From the NCBI GenBank assembly GCA_963798505.1, contig CAWCTX010000018.1:1-64000 (forward strand): DNA of 64,000 nt. Reading direction: 5' to 3'. Each line of letters starts with the position of its first letter. The first letter of the stretch is position 1. The notes beneath the pieces were generated by a model. It saw nothing but the letters and a program-made list of their open reading frames with translations, searched no databases and was not told where the DNA came from. The position numbers and the translations under genes are program-made. The DNA is from CAVWSM01 sp963798505. GTDB taxonomy: Bacteria > Actinomycetota > Actinomycetes > Jiangellales > Jiangellaceae. Below are positions 35,244 through 43,202 of this stretch, in pieces.

Positions 35244-36055
35244 CGGGGGCCCTGGTCCGGGCCAGCCACCCGGTGCCCTCGGTCGCCGTCACCGTCCTCG
35301 CCACCCTGCTCGCCATCAGCGCCGGCCACGACCTGCGTGGATGCCTCACGATCGCGGCGATGGTGCTTGCCGGGCAGCTGTCGATCGGGTGGTCCAACGA
35401 CGCCATCGACGCAGGGCGCGACATCGCCGCGGGGCGACGAGACAAGCCGATCGCCAACGGCGACATCAGCCGCCAGGCGGTGGCCAACGCGGCGTCGGTG
35501 GCGCTGGCGCTGTGCGTCCCCTTGTCGCTCTCGGCCGGGCTCGCCGCGGGGCTCGTACACCTCGTCGCGGTGGCGGCGGCTTGGGCGTACAACCTCGGGA
35601 TCAAGTCGACGATTTGGTCGCCGCTGCCCTACGCGGTGGCGTTCGGGCTCGTGCCTGTGTTCGTGTGGCTGGCCCTGCCCAGTGAGCCGCTGCCGCCGTG
35701 GTGGCTGGTCACCGCCGGCGCGCTGCTCGGGGTCGGGGGTCACGGCGCCAACACCCTGCCGGACCTGGTTAGCGACAAGGCAACAGGTGTCAACGGATTG
35801 CCACAGCGGCTCGGCGCGGCACGGACCGCGGCTCTGTCGGCGGGCTGCCTGACGGCCGCGGTCTTCGTCCTCGCCCTCGGTCCCAGCGGCCGCCTCGGCC
35901 TGCTGGGTTGGTCTGCGCTGGGCTTGACGTCGCTGCTGTGCGTCGTCGCGATGCAGGGTGCGGCAACAGGTGACCGCCGTTCGATGTACGCGTCGATGGG
36001 GGTGGCGGTGATCGCGGTGGCGCTGTTCGCGGCCCGTGGAGGTGCCGCGGCCTGA
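35240..36055 (+). CDS. UbiA-family prenyltransferase
   Basis: The 271-residue integral membrane protein has eight or so helices. The first aspartate-rich motif is NDAIDAGRD (residues 53-61), and the second is DLVSDKATG near residue 176. These bind prenyl diphosphate with magnesium. Family members make quinones, heme precursors or arabinan lipids; the substrate cannot be told here. It overlaps the thioredoxin-fold gene by 4 bases and is followed by a lipoprotein gene. Confidence 0.88.
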   Translation: MTGALVRASHPVPSVAVTVLATLLAISAGHDLRGCLTIAAMVLAGQLSIGWSNDAIDAGRDIAAGRRDKPIANGDISRQAVANAASVALALCVPLSLSAGLAAGLVHLVAVAAAWAYNLGIKSTIWSPLPYAVAFGLVPVFVWLALPSEPLPPWWLVTAGALLGVGGHGANTLPDLVSDKATGVNGLPQRLGAARTAALSAGCLTAAVFVLALGPSGRLGLLGWSALGLTSLLCVVAMQGAATGDRRSMYASMGVAVIAVALFAARGGAAA

Positions 36056-36101
36056 ACCGCTTGTAGGCTATCGCCGACTTCGTGATCACAAGGAGTACGT
36101 G

Positions 36102-36608
36102 GTGAAGCCCGTCGTGCAGCGCATCGGCACCGCCGTTGCCGCCCTCGTCCTGGTCGGCGGCGTCAGCGGGTGCGGCGCCGGACAGGACGCCTACTCCCAG
36201 AAGTGGTACAACCCGGCCGAGGGTGTCAACGCCGACGCGGGCGACGTCGCGATCCGCGACCTGCTCGTCGTGACCGACGACGAGGGCACTGTCTCCGTCG
36301 TCGGCACCCTGCTCAACCAGGCCGACGACGAGGACGAGCTCGTCGAGATGTTCGTCGACGACCAGGTTGCTGACTTCACAGATGCGATCGAGCTGCCGAG
36401 CGGGACGCCCGTGCTGCTCGGCTCCGAAGGCACCCGCGCCATCGTGACCGGGCTGGGCGACGAGGCCGCGTCCGGCTCGAGCGTCGAGATCGAGCTGCGC
36501 TTCCAGTCCGCGCCGCGCACCACGGTGTCGACTTTCGTGGTGGCGGACGACGGAATCTACGCTGACTACGGTCCGACCGAGGAACCGACCGCCGAAGCCG
36601 GCGGCTGA
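36102..36608 (+). CDS. Lipoprotein
   Basis: GTG at 36102 follows AAGGAG by 7 bases, and the product begins MKPVVQRIGTAVAALVLVGG with lipobox VSGC at about residue 24. The rest is a 145-residue acidic domain (VTDDEGTVSVVGTLLNQADD, SSVEIELRFQSAP) that looks like one beta-sandwich. No family is recognised. It should be tethered to the outer face of the membrane. It is in line with the UbiA gene and ends 3 bases before the convergent regX3 gene. Confidence 0.85.
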   Translation: MKPVVQRIGTAVAALVLVGGVSGCGAGQDAYSQKWYNPAEGVNADAGDVAIRDLLVVTDDEGTVSVVGTLLNQADDEDELVEMFVDDQVADFTDAIELPSGTPVLLGSEGTRAIVTGLGDEAASGSSVEIELRFQSAPRTTVSTFVVADDGIYADYGPTEEPTAEAGG

Positions 36609-36610
36609 GA

Positions 36611-37291
36611 TCACGCGTCGAACTTGTAGCCCAGGCCCCGCACGGTGAGCAGGTACTTCGGCTCGGCGGGATCGGGCTCGATCTTGCTGCGCAGCCGCTT
36701 GACGTGAACGTCGAGCGTCTTGGTGTCACCCACGTAGTCGGCTCCCCACACGCGGTCGATGAGCTGGCCCCGAGTGAGGACGCGACCGGCGTTGCGCAGC
36801 AGGATCTCGAGGAGCTCAAACTCCTTGAGCGGCAGGCGAACCGAGTTGCCGTTGACCGACACCACGTGGCGCTCGACGTCCATGCGCACGGGTCCGGCCT
36901 CCAGCACCGACGTGACCAGCTCGGCGGCTTCGACCCCACGGCGCAGGACGGCGCGGATGCGGGCGATCAGCTCCCGTGACGAGAACGGCTTGGTCACATA
37001 GTCGTCCGCGCCGATCTCGAGCCCGACCACCTTGTCGACCTCGGAGTCCTTGGCGGTCACCATGATCACCGGGACGTTGGATCGCTGGCGGATCTGTCGG
37101 CACACCTCGGTGCCGGGGACCCCCGGCAGCATGAGGTCGAGCAGGACCAGGTCGGCACCCGACCGGTCGAACTCGCCGAGCGCCTCCGGGCCGCTGCCGG
37201 CCACCGAGACCTCGTAGCCCTCCTTGCGCAGCATGTACGACAGGGCGTCGCTGAACGACTCCTCGTCCTCGACAACGAGCACTCGGGTCAC
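36611..37291 (-). CDS. regX3: Response regulator RegX3/PhoP-type
   Basis: This 226-residue OmpR-family regulator has a receiver domain (VTRVLVVEDEESFSDALSYM; D9/D52, with D52 in LVLLDLMLPG) and a winged-helix output domain (RLPLKEFELLEILLRNAGRV, KTLDVHVKRLRSKIEPDP). The GTG at 37291 overlaps the kinase stop (GTGA). With SenX3 it controls phosphate-responsive genes, and the divergent phoU gene downstream of direct repeats is a likely target. Order senX3-regX3 matches mycobacteria, though phoU and the DUF559 cassette stand between senX3 and gpm. Confidence 0.94.
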   Translation of the reverse strand: MTRVLVVEDEESFSDALSYMLRKEGYEVSVAGSGPEALGEFDRSGADLVLLDLMLPGVPGTEVCRQIRQRSNVPVIMVTAKDSEVDKVVGLEIGADDYVTKPFSSRELIARIRAVLRRGVEAAELVTSVLEAGPVRMDVERHVVSVNGNSVRLPLKEFELLEILLRNAGRVLTRGQLIDRVWGADYVGDTKTLDVHVKRLRSKIEPDPAEPKYLLTVRGLGYKFDA

Positions 37292-38496
37292 GATGTGGCC
37301 TCCGGTACGGGTGCGGGTTGCGGGGCGGACTGCCCCTCGGTGGACCGGTGCATCGGGAGCAGGACGGTGAAGGTCGAGCCGGTCCCGACGACACTCCACA
37401 CTCGGATCTCGCCGCCGTGCGCGGCGATGACGTGCTTGGCGATGGACAGGCCCAGGCCGGTGCCACCAGTGGACCGCGATCGAGCCGGGTCGACGCGGTA
37501 GAAGCGCTCGAAGATGCGGTCCTGCTCGGTCGCGGGGATGCCGATGCCCTGGTCGGTAACGCTGAGCTCGACCTGGTCGAGCACCTGGCGGACGCCCACA
37601 GCCACCCGCGTCCCCTCCGGGGAGTAGGCGACGGCGTTCTCGACCAGGTTGCCCAACGCGATGACGAGCTGGCTGAAGTTGCCCCAGACCTCCAGGTCGG
37701 CGGTGCCACCCGAGGCGAGCCTGATGCGGTTGGCCTCGGCATCGACCCGGGCCCGGTCGAGGGCTTCGGCGACGACCTCGTCGATCTTGACGATCTCCGG
37801 GGCATCGAGCGGGTCGTCGTACTGCAGGCGCGACAGGTCGATGATCTCCTGGACGAGCCGGGTCAGCCGTGCCGACTCGTTCTGCATGCGACCCGCGAAG
37901 CGTCGTACAGCCTCCGGATCCTCACTCGCCTCCTCGACCGCCTCGGCGAGCAGGCCAAGGGCGCCCACCGGGGTCTTGAGCTCGTGAGACACGTTGGCCA
38001 CGAAGTCACGGCGGACCTCGTCGATGCGGTGCGCCTTGGTGCGGTCCTCGACCAGCACGAGGACGAGCTCGCTGGACAGAGGGGCCACCCGAATGTGGAC
38101 GAAGAGGGTCAGAGTGCCCTCACGCCCACGGGGCAGGTCGAGGTCGAGCTGGCGGATGCGGCCGTCCCGATGGGTGGCCTCGACGCGGGAGATCACCTCG
38201 GGCACGGCCAGCGCCTCGTTGCGGACCAGGCCGAACGCGTAGGCCGACGGGCTGGCGCGCACCACGCGCGATTGTGGGTCGACGATGACGGCGCTCGCGC
38301 TGAGCACGGCGAGGACCTGCTCGGCGCCCCGGGGCAGCGGGTCCTCCGGCTCGGGGGGTAGCGCGTGCTGGGCGCGCTCGCTGATCCGGAAGCCCAAGCC
38401 GGCGGCAAGGCCAACGGCCGCTCCGGCCATCGAACCGACGGCAACTACCCAGTCCACGGCATGATGGTAGGTCGCCGCGGGTACCGGCTTATACAC
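37288..38496 (-). CDS. senX3: Sensor histidine kinase SenX3-like
   Basis: The 402-residue kinase has one N-terminal hydrophobic segment (WVVAVGSMAGAAVGLAAGLG), a PAS-like region (residues 60-150: LAVLSASAVIVDPQSRVVRA), the HisKA domain with H171 in NVSHELKTPVG, and a HATPase (LVENAVAYSPEGTRVAV, STGGTGLGLSIAKHVIAAHG). The annotated GTG at 38496 sits on a TATAAG box (38494-38489), so GTG at 38457 (VDWVVAVGSMAG) may be the real start. It responds to phosphate limitation in relatives. Confidence 0.93.
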   Translation of the reverse strand: MYKPVPAATYHHAVDWVVAVGSMAGAAVGLAAGLGFRISERAQHALPPEPEDPLPRGAEQVLAVLSASAVIVDPQSRVVRASPSAYAFGLVRNEALAVPEVISRVEATHRDGRIRQLDLDLPRGREGTLTLFVHIRVAPLSSELVLVLVEDRTKAHRIDEVRRDFVANVSHELKTPVGALGLLAEAVEEASEDPEAVRRFAGRMQNESARLTRLVQEIIDLSRLQYDDPLDAPEIVKIDEVVAEALDRARVDAEANRIRLASGGTADLEVWGNFSQLVIALGNLVENAVAYSPEGTRVAVGVRQVLDQVELSVTDQGIGIPATEQDRIFERFYRVDPARSRSTGGTGLGLSIAKHVIAAHGGEIRVWSVVGTGSTFTVLLPMHRSTEGQSAPQPAPVPEATS

Positions 38497-38510
38497 CGGC
38501 GTCCGGCGGC

Positions 38511-38562
38511 TTCACTGAGTGGGACACTGTTCACTGAGGCTTTCGAGTTCGTTCATGTGAAC
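38511..38562 (+). promoter_or_regulatory. Candidate RegX3/PhoP binding site (Pho box) upstream of phoU
   Basis: TTCACTGAG (38511-38519), GTTCACTGAG (38529-38538) and GTTCATGTGA (38551-38560) form three similar half sites, with starts about 19-22 bases apart. This matches the GTTCACC-type direct repeats of the PhoP/RegX3 family. It lies in the 133-base divergent gap between senX3-regX3 and phoU. Confidence 0.6.
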
Positions 38563-38629
38563 AACCCGTGCTGCCACGGACGGCACCTACGGTCAGGGCT
38601 GGGCCCAACTGACAAGGACGTGCAGTGCT

Positions 38630-39262
38630 ATGCGTGAGGCGTACCACGAGCAGCTCGAACTGGTGACGGATCGGCTGGTCGCGATGACTCGCCAGGTGGC
38701 CGGCATGATCCGCGATGCCACGGACGCGCTGTTGTCGGCCGACATCCACCGTGCCGACGCCGTCGTCGCGCAGGATGCGGCCGTCGACCGGGACCGCAAC
38801 GAGGTCGACGAGATGCTCGTGGAGCTGATCGCGACGCAGGCCCCGGTGGCCGGTGATCTCCGTACGATCATCGCCGGGCTGCGCATCAGCACGACGCTGG
38901 AGCGCATGGGCGACCTCGCCGCGCACATCGCCAAGGTCAGCCGCATGCGCTATCCGGACTGCGCGGTGCCGGCGGAGCTGCGCACGACCTTCACGGCCAT
39001 GGGGGTCGTCGCCGAGCAGATGGCGACCAAGGTCGCGGCGGTGATTCGGGTCCGGGATGCGGAGGCCGCGGCGCGGCTGACCCGCGAGGACGACGAGATG
39101 GACCGGCTACACCGCGGGATGTTCCTCGTCGTGCTCGACCGCGACTGGCCCTACTCCGCGGAGGTCGCCGTCGACCAGGCGCTGCTCGGCCGCTATTACG
39201 AGCGGTTCGCCGATCACGTCGTGTCGATTGCCAACCACTTCACCGCGACGGCAAGCGCCTGA
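38630..39262 (+). CDS. phoU: Phosphate-signalling protein PhoU
   Basis: PhoU couples phosphate transport to the SenX3/RegX3 system as a negative regulator. The 210-residue protein has two PhoU three-helix repeats (MREAYHEQLELVTDRLVAMT, DLRTIIAGLRISTTLERMGD, DQALLGRYYERFADHVVSIA) with the metal-binding E/DxxxD segments. It is divergent from senX3. The region after its stop carries 58-bp repeat units. Confidence 0.95.
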   Translation: MREAYHEQLELVTDRLVAMTRQVAGMIRDATDALLSADIHRADAVVAQDAAVDRDRNEVDEMLVELIATQAPVAGDLRTIIAGLRISTTLERMGDLAAHIAKVSRMRYPDCAVPAELRTTFTAMGVVAEQMATKVAAVIRVRDAEAAARLTREDDEMDRLHRGMFLVVLDRDWPYSAEVAVDQALLGRYYERFADHVVSIANHFTATASA

Positions 39263-39286
39263 GTCGGCTGGCGTGGGATCGCCGGG

Positions 39287-39344
39287 TTGTCAGAACGGCA
39301 GAACGAGTCACCTGCGCAGACGCGCCCAGCGGTTCTGACCAGTC
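39287..39344. repeat. 58-bp hairpin unit, copy 1 (left end of the DUF559 cassette)
   Basis: The unit runs from TTGTCAGAACGGCAGAACG to GTTCTGACCAGTC. Its own ends are inverted (TTGTCAGAAC/GTTCTGACCA), so it can fold into a hairpin. Copies 2 and 4 share its length and ends. Confidence 0.75.
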
Positions 39345-39359
39345 CCGCGTGACCCGGAG

Positions 39360-39417
39360 TTGTCAGAGTGTCAGATCCGCTGAGCTGCGGAGATGCGCAG
39401 GACGGTTCTGACAAGTC
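39360..39417. repeat. 58-bp hairpin unit, copy 2
   Basis: The unit runs from TTGTCAGAGTGTCAGATCC to GTTCTGACAAGTC, in direct orientation to copy 1 and 73 bases from it. It ends 10 bases before the stop of the nuclease gene. Confidence 0.72.
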
Positions 39418-39427
39418 GCACCGACGT

Positions 39428-40363
39428 CTAGCGGTTGACCATGCGCCAGAGCTGGTCGACGACAACGTCCTCGTCCAGGTAGAGGGCAACGGTCGGAAAC
39501 CTCAGCAGGTCGTTGCCCGCGATGACGATCTCGTTGGCCCGCGCCATGTCGCGCCAGTAGCTGCCCACGACTAGGTGAACAGCTCCATCGATCTCCACAA
39601 GGAACCGACGCCCCTTCCGATCGCGCATCTCGACATCGACATAGCGGCGTCTGCCCTGGTTATCGGGTCGCACAACTTGCCGGCGAGGCTCCGGCAGTCC
39701 GCGGCGACGACAGAGCTTGCCGAAGTCCACCTCCGAAAGCGCCTGAGCGCCGCCAGCCGCATCGCCGAGCACCAACTTCAGGAGCCGTCGATGCCTGAGT
39801 GCTCCAGAGTCAGCCAACTGGTCGAGCAATCGTGGTGCCGTGCTAATCCGCTGCTGCACACCGGCGATCACCAGACCGCACGCGCCGCGTGGGCTACGCG
39901 TCCACGCGGCGCCATCGATCAAGCTGCGATCCACCGGAGTCGATCGAGGCGTCCGTGCCGGATGAACATGCCGTTCGGGATCGAAGCGGCGCGACTCGTG
40001 GACGCGCACTTCGATCTCTGGGAGCTCCGGAGGCTTGGATCCACGCTCGACGATCACATGGGGCGCGTCGTCTTCCCAGCCGACGAGGCCCTGGTTGGAC
40101 AGCGCCGTGCGCCCGCAGAGCGCCGCGCGGGGCCCGGCGTTGAGGACAGCCACCCATTGCCGCTGCTCGGGAGAAATCGGCCCGTTGTGGGCGACGATCA
40201 CCGTCGGCCCGACATCCTGCCACCGTCCCAAGAAGAGCTCGACGTCAAGGCTCCGCCGGTCAAGCCCCGCGACGAACAACTGATCTCGGCGCGCGACGTG
40301 CAGTTGGCTCTCGAGAAGCTGAGCCACAGGATCGGCGATCGCCTTAAGGGCACGACTGGTCAT
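39428..40363 (-). CDS. DUF559-type endonuclease-like protein
   Basis: This 311-residue protein has a helical N-terminal half (LHVARRDQLFVAGLDRRSLD, resembling the AbiEi-type winged helix) and a C-terminal Vsr-like nuclease domain. The latter has RPDNQGRRRYVDVEMRDRKG, FLVEIDGAVHLV (the catalytic-type E-x-D) and SYWRDMARANEIVIAGNDLL. Such proteins are common in actinobacteria and resemble repair or restriction nucleases; biological role unknown. It is bounded by 58-bp hairpin units (39287-39417 and 40508-40565) and lies between phoU and gpm, which are close neighbours in relatives. The gene is probably part of a mobile unit. Confidence 0.8.
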   Translation of the reverse strand: MTSRALKAIADPVAQLLESQLHVARRDQLFVAGLDRRSLDVELFLGRWQDVGPTVIVAHNGPISPEQRQWVAVLNAGPRAALCGRTALSNQGLVGWEDDAPHVIVERGSKPPELPEIEVRVHESRRFDPERHVHPARTPRSTPVDRSLIDGAAWTRSPRGACGLVIAGVQQRISTAPRLLDQLADSGALRHRRLLKLVLGDAAGGAQALSEVDFGKLCRRRGLPEPRRQVVRPDNQGRRRYVDVEMRDRKGRRFLVEIDGAVHLVVGSYWRDMARANEIVIAGNDLLRFPTVALYLDEDVVVDQLWRMVNR

Positions 40364-40467
40364 GCGTGGAGCGTGAGGCGCTCTCCGTCAGGCGGCGATA
40401 GCCGACCCTTCGTCTGTGGACAGCGGATCGCGCGTTGAGTGCGGTGTGGATGGTGCCGAGCCACGAG

Positions 40468-40494
40468 TTGTCAGACCGAATGACGATCTGACAA
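40468..40494. repeat. Short palindrome related to the 58-bp units
   Basis: TTGTCAGA...TCTGACAA flanks 11 bases (27 in all). The ends match those of the 58-bp units, so it may be a deleted derivative. It lies 105 bases upstream of the nuclease start. Confidence 0.6.
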
Positions 40495-40507
40495 TCGAAG
40501 CCCCCTT

Positions 40508-40565
40508 GAGCTGTCAGAACAGGTGCGTGTGTCCGCGCAGGTCAGCCGTTCTGCCATTCTGACAA
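40508..40565. repeat. 58-bp hairpin unit, copy 4 in inverted orientation (right end)
   Basis: Its reverse complement begins TTGTCAGAATGGCAGAACG, identical to the start of copy 1 except for one base, and also contains CTGACCTGCGC and GTTCTGAC near the end. Length is 58 bases, as in copies 1 and 2. Confidence 0.75.
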
Positions 40566-40580
40566 GTCGGCAAGACCCCG

Positions 40581-41331
40581 CTAGCGGCCCTGGTTGGCCA
40601 CCGCCTGGATGGCGGCTGCTGCTGCGGCGGGGTCGAGGTACTCGCCGCCCAGCTTGACGGGGCGGGCGCTGTCGTCGAGCTCGTAAACCAAGGGGATGCC
40701 GGTGGGGATGTTGAGGCCCGCGATGGCGTCATCGCTGATGCCGTCGAGGTGCTTGACGATGGCGCGCAACGAGTTGCCGTGCGCGGCGACGAGCACGGTC
40801 TTGCCGGCGTACAGGTCGGGCAAGATCGCGTCGTACCAATAGGGCAGCGCCCGCCACAGCACGTCTTGCAGGCACTCGGTCGCCGGTAGCAGCTCCGGTG
40901 GCAACGTCGCATAGCGGGGGTCGCCGGTCTGGGCGAACTCGTCGGACGGGTCGATCGGCGGCGGCGGGACGTCGTACGAGCGACGCCACAGCATGAACTG
41001 CTCCTCGCCGAACTCGTCGAGCGTCTGCTTCTTGTTCTTGCCTTGCAGCGCCCCGTAGTGCGCGCTCGTTGAGCCGCCACGACCGCACCACCGGGATCCA
41101 GTGCCGATCGGCGGCGTGCAGCGTGATCTCGGCGGTGCGGGTCGCTCGTCGCAGCACGGAGGTGTGGACGACATCGGGGAGGATGTCGCGCTCGACCAGG
41201 AGCCGGCCCCCGGCCTCCGCCTCGACGCGGCCCTTCTCCGAGAGGTCGACGTCGACCCAGCCGGTGAACAGGTTCTTGGCGTTCCAGTCGCTCTCGCCGT
41301 GGCGGAGCAGGACCAGCGTTCCGAGCGTCAT
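40581..41331 (-). pseudogene. gpmA: 2,3-bisphosphoglycerate-dependent phosphoglycerate mutase, one frameshift
   Basis: GpmA interconverts 3- and 2-phosphoglycerate. The parts show LVLLRHGESDWNAKNLFTGW with the phospho-histidine, LNERHYGALQGKN after a shift, and VLVAAHGNSLRAIVKHLDG. The frame changes at about 41065, where an extra G in GAGCGCGCACTAC interrupts LNERHYG. Dropping it restores a protein of about 249 residues, the usual length. ATG at 41331 is preferred. An essential glycolytic gene with one extra base is most likely a sequence error. It lies on the far side of the DUF559 cassette from phoU. Confidence 0.9.
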
Positions 41332-41460
41332 GGCCCAATCCTGCCGCACCTCTCCCGGCGGTAAATCCGGTGCCAGCCAGGGGTGTGGTCCGGTAAGATG
41401 CATCAAGCCCCGTTACTCATTACCGCCTGGCCGCGTCGCGCCCTCTGGAGGCCACCCGCC

Positions 41461-42702
41461 GTGCACCGCATCCGCAGCGAGGTCCGCGCGTTCGTGGGCG
41501 GGCTTCCCGGAGCGTTCTGGTGGGTCTGGACATCCGCCCTCGTCTCCAGCCTCGGTGGCTTCGTGGTGCCATTCCTCGCGATCTGGCTCACGACCGAGCG
41601 CGGGCACTCGGCCACGATGGCCGGGGTCGTCGGCACGGTCTTCGGCCTCGGCGCCGTCGTCGGCTCGATGGCCGGCGGTGTGGGCGCCGATCGCTGGGGT
41701 CGCAGGCCGACGGTGATGACCGCGCAGCTGGTCGCCGCGGCCGGCGTTCTTGTCATGGGCCTCGCGCCCGAGCTCCCGGTGATCTTGGCCACGGCGTTCG
41801 TCGTCGGGCTCGGGACCAACGCGACCCGGCCGGCGCGCTCAGCGATGATGGCCGACCTCGTCCCGGTCGCCGACCGGGTGCGGGCGTTCTCGCTGAACTA
41901 CTGGGCGATCAACCTGGGGTTCGCCTTCTCCACCGTGGTCGCCGGACTGCTCGTGGGTGTCTCGTACCAGCTCCTGTTCTTTGGCAATGCGCTCGCTCTC
42001 GTGCTGTGCGCCGCCGTGGTCTTCCTCCGCGTGCCAGAGACACGGCCGGTCGTCAGCGCGACCCCGGCCGTCGTCAAAGAGAGCGGCGGCCTGCTCGATG
42101 TGCTGAGGGACCGCGTGTTCATGGTGTTCGTCGGCCTGACGTTCGTCATCGCGCTGATCTTCATGCAGCACGCGATCGCGATGCCCCTGGCGATGTCGGA
42201 CGCCGGACTGTCCGCAGCGGCCTACGGCAGCGTCATCGCCATCAACGGACTGCTCATCGTGCTCCTCCAGCTGCCGCTCGGCCGGGTCGCCGAGCAGTTC
42301 CCGAGGTCGCGCGTGCTGGCTCTCTCGGCAGTTCTCGTCGGTGTGGGCTTCGCGCTCAACCAGGTCGCAGGCGGAGTCGCCGCGTACGCCATCGTCGTCT
42401 GCATCTGGACCGTGGGCGAGGTGCTCAACGCGCCCACCTCAATGGCCGTGGTGGCCGACCTGTCGCCGGCGTCGTTGCGGGGGCGCTACCAGGGCGTGTA
42501 CGCGCTGTCGTGGAGCGGTGCCGCTTTCGTGGCGCCACTCGGCGGCGGCTGGCTCTATGACCAGAGCCCGGCCCTGCTCTGGGGCGCCTGCGCCGTGCTC
42601 GGTCTGGGCGCCGCGGCCGGTCACCTCGCGATCAGCGGCGCGCGCGCGAAGCGCATCGCTGCGCTGCGCGTTGAGTCAGCCGAGGCCGTCGCCACGGCCT
42701 GA
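41461..42702 (+). CDS. Major facilitator superfamily exporter
   Basis: The 413-residue protein has twelve membrane helices. Helix 2-3 loop reads GVGADRWGRRPTVM, the MFS motif A (GxxxDRxGRR). A central cytosolic loop lies near residue 200. The family exports drugs, sugars or metabolites; the substrate is unknown. GTG at 41461 is chosen because CTGGAGG lies upstream and the preceding residues lack family likeness; ATG at 41398 is possible. It is divergent from gpmA and ends 5 bases before the YbjN-like gene. Confidence 0.88.
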   Translation: MHRIRSEVRAFVGGLPGAFWWVWTSALVSSLGGFVVPFLAIWLTTERGHSATMAGVVGTVFGLGAVVGSMAGGVGADRWGRRPTVMTAQLVAAAGVLVMGLAPELPVILATAFVVGLGTNATRPARSAMMADLVPVADRVRAFSLNYWAINLGFAFSTVVAGLLVGVSYQLLFFGNALALVLCAAVVFLRVPETRPVVSATPAVVKESGGLLDVLRDRVFMVFVGLTFVIALIFMQHAIAMPLAMSDAGLSAAAYGSVIAINGLLIVLLQLPLGRVAEQFPRSRVLALSAVLVGVGFALNQVAGGVAAYAIVVCIWTVGEVLNAPTSMAVVADLSPASLRGRYQGVYALSWSGAAFVAPLGGGWLYDQSPALLWGACAVLGLGAAAGHLAISGARAKRIAALRVESAEAVATA

Positions 42703-42707
42703 GCCGG

Positions 42708-43202
42708 TCAGTCGGCCGGGCGCAGACGCTCGAACGCCGCGAGGTTGGCGGTCGACTCACCCCGGTCGAGCCGCCAGCGCCACTCCGCGCGGATCGCGTC
42801 GACAAACCCCAGCTCGAGGATCGTGTTGAACGACCCGTCGGCCAGGTCGAGCACCGCACCGAGCAGCCGGTCGACCTCGGCCGCGTCGAGCCCCGCGAGC
42901 GGCCGGCGGCCGGTCAGCCAGATGTCGCCGGCCGAGTCGAGCGTGAACGCGACGCCGTAGGCGCGCGCGTTGCGCTCCAGCAGCCACCGGTAGACGGCCT
43001 CGTGGTTCTGGTCCGGGCGACGCGCCACGAACGCGCTCACCATGAGCGAGTGCTCGCCAACCGCGAGGCTGCAAGCCGTCTTCTGCTTGCGCTCGCCGGG
43101 CAACGTGACGACGAACCGCGCGTCGCCCTGCGCTTCCCACTCGACCTCCGTCGCGGTCAGCGTGCTCCGTAGGAGCTCGACGACGCGCTGCTGCTCGCTC
43201 AT
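42708..43202 (-). CDS. YbjN-domain protein
   Basis: The 164-residue soluble protein has the YbjN-type fold (VVTLPGERKQKTACSLAVGE, FVARRPDQNHEAVYRWLLER, NARAYGVAFTLDSAGDIWLTG). Family members act as chaperone-like or secretion-related proteins, and the role here is unknown. It follows mshA with an ATGA overlap, an association also found in mycobacteria (downstream of mshA). Confidence 0.88.
   Translation of the reverse strand: MSEQQRVVELLRSTLTATEVEWEAQGDARFVVTLPGERKQKTACSLAVGEHSLMVSAFVARRPDQNHEAVYRWLLERNARAYGVAFTLDSAGDIWLTGRRPLAGLDAAEVDRLLGAVLDLADGSFNTILELGFVDAIRAEWRWRLDRGESTANLAAFERLRPAD

Noticed and set aside
39287..40565. CRISPR array
   Set aside because: The 58-bp units are not regularly spaced with unique spacers, and one is inverted; no cas genes are present.
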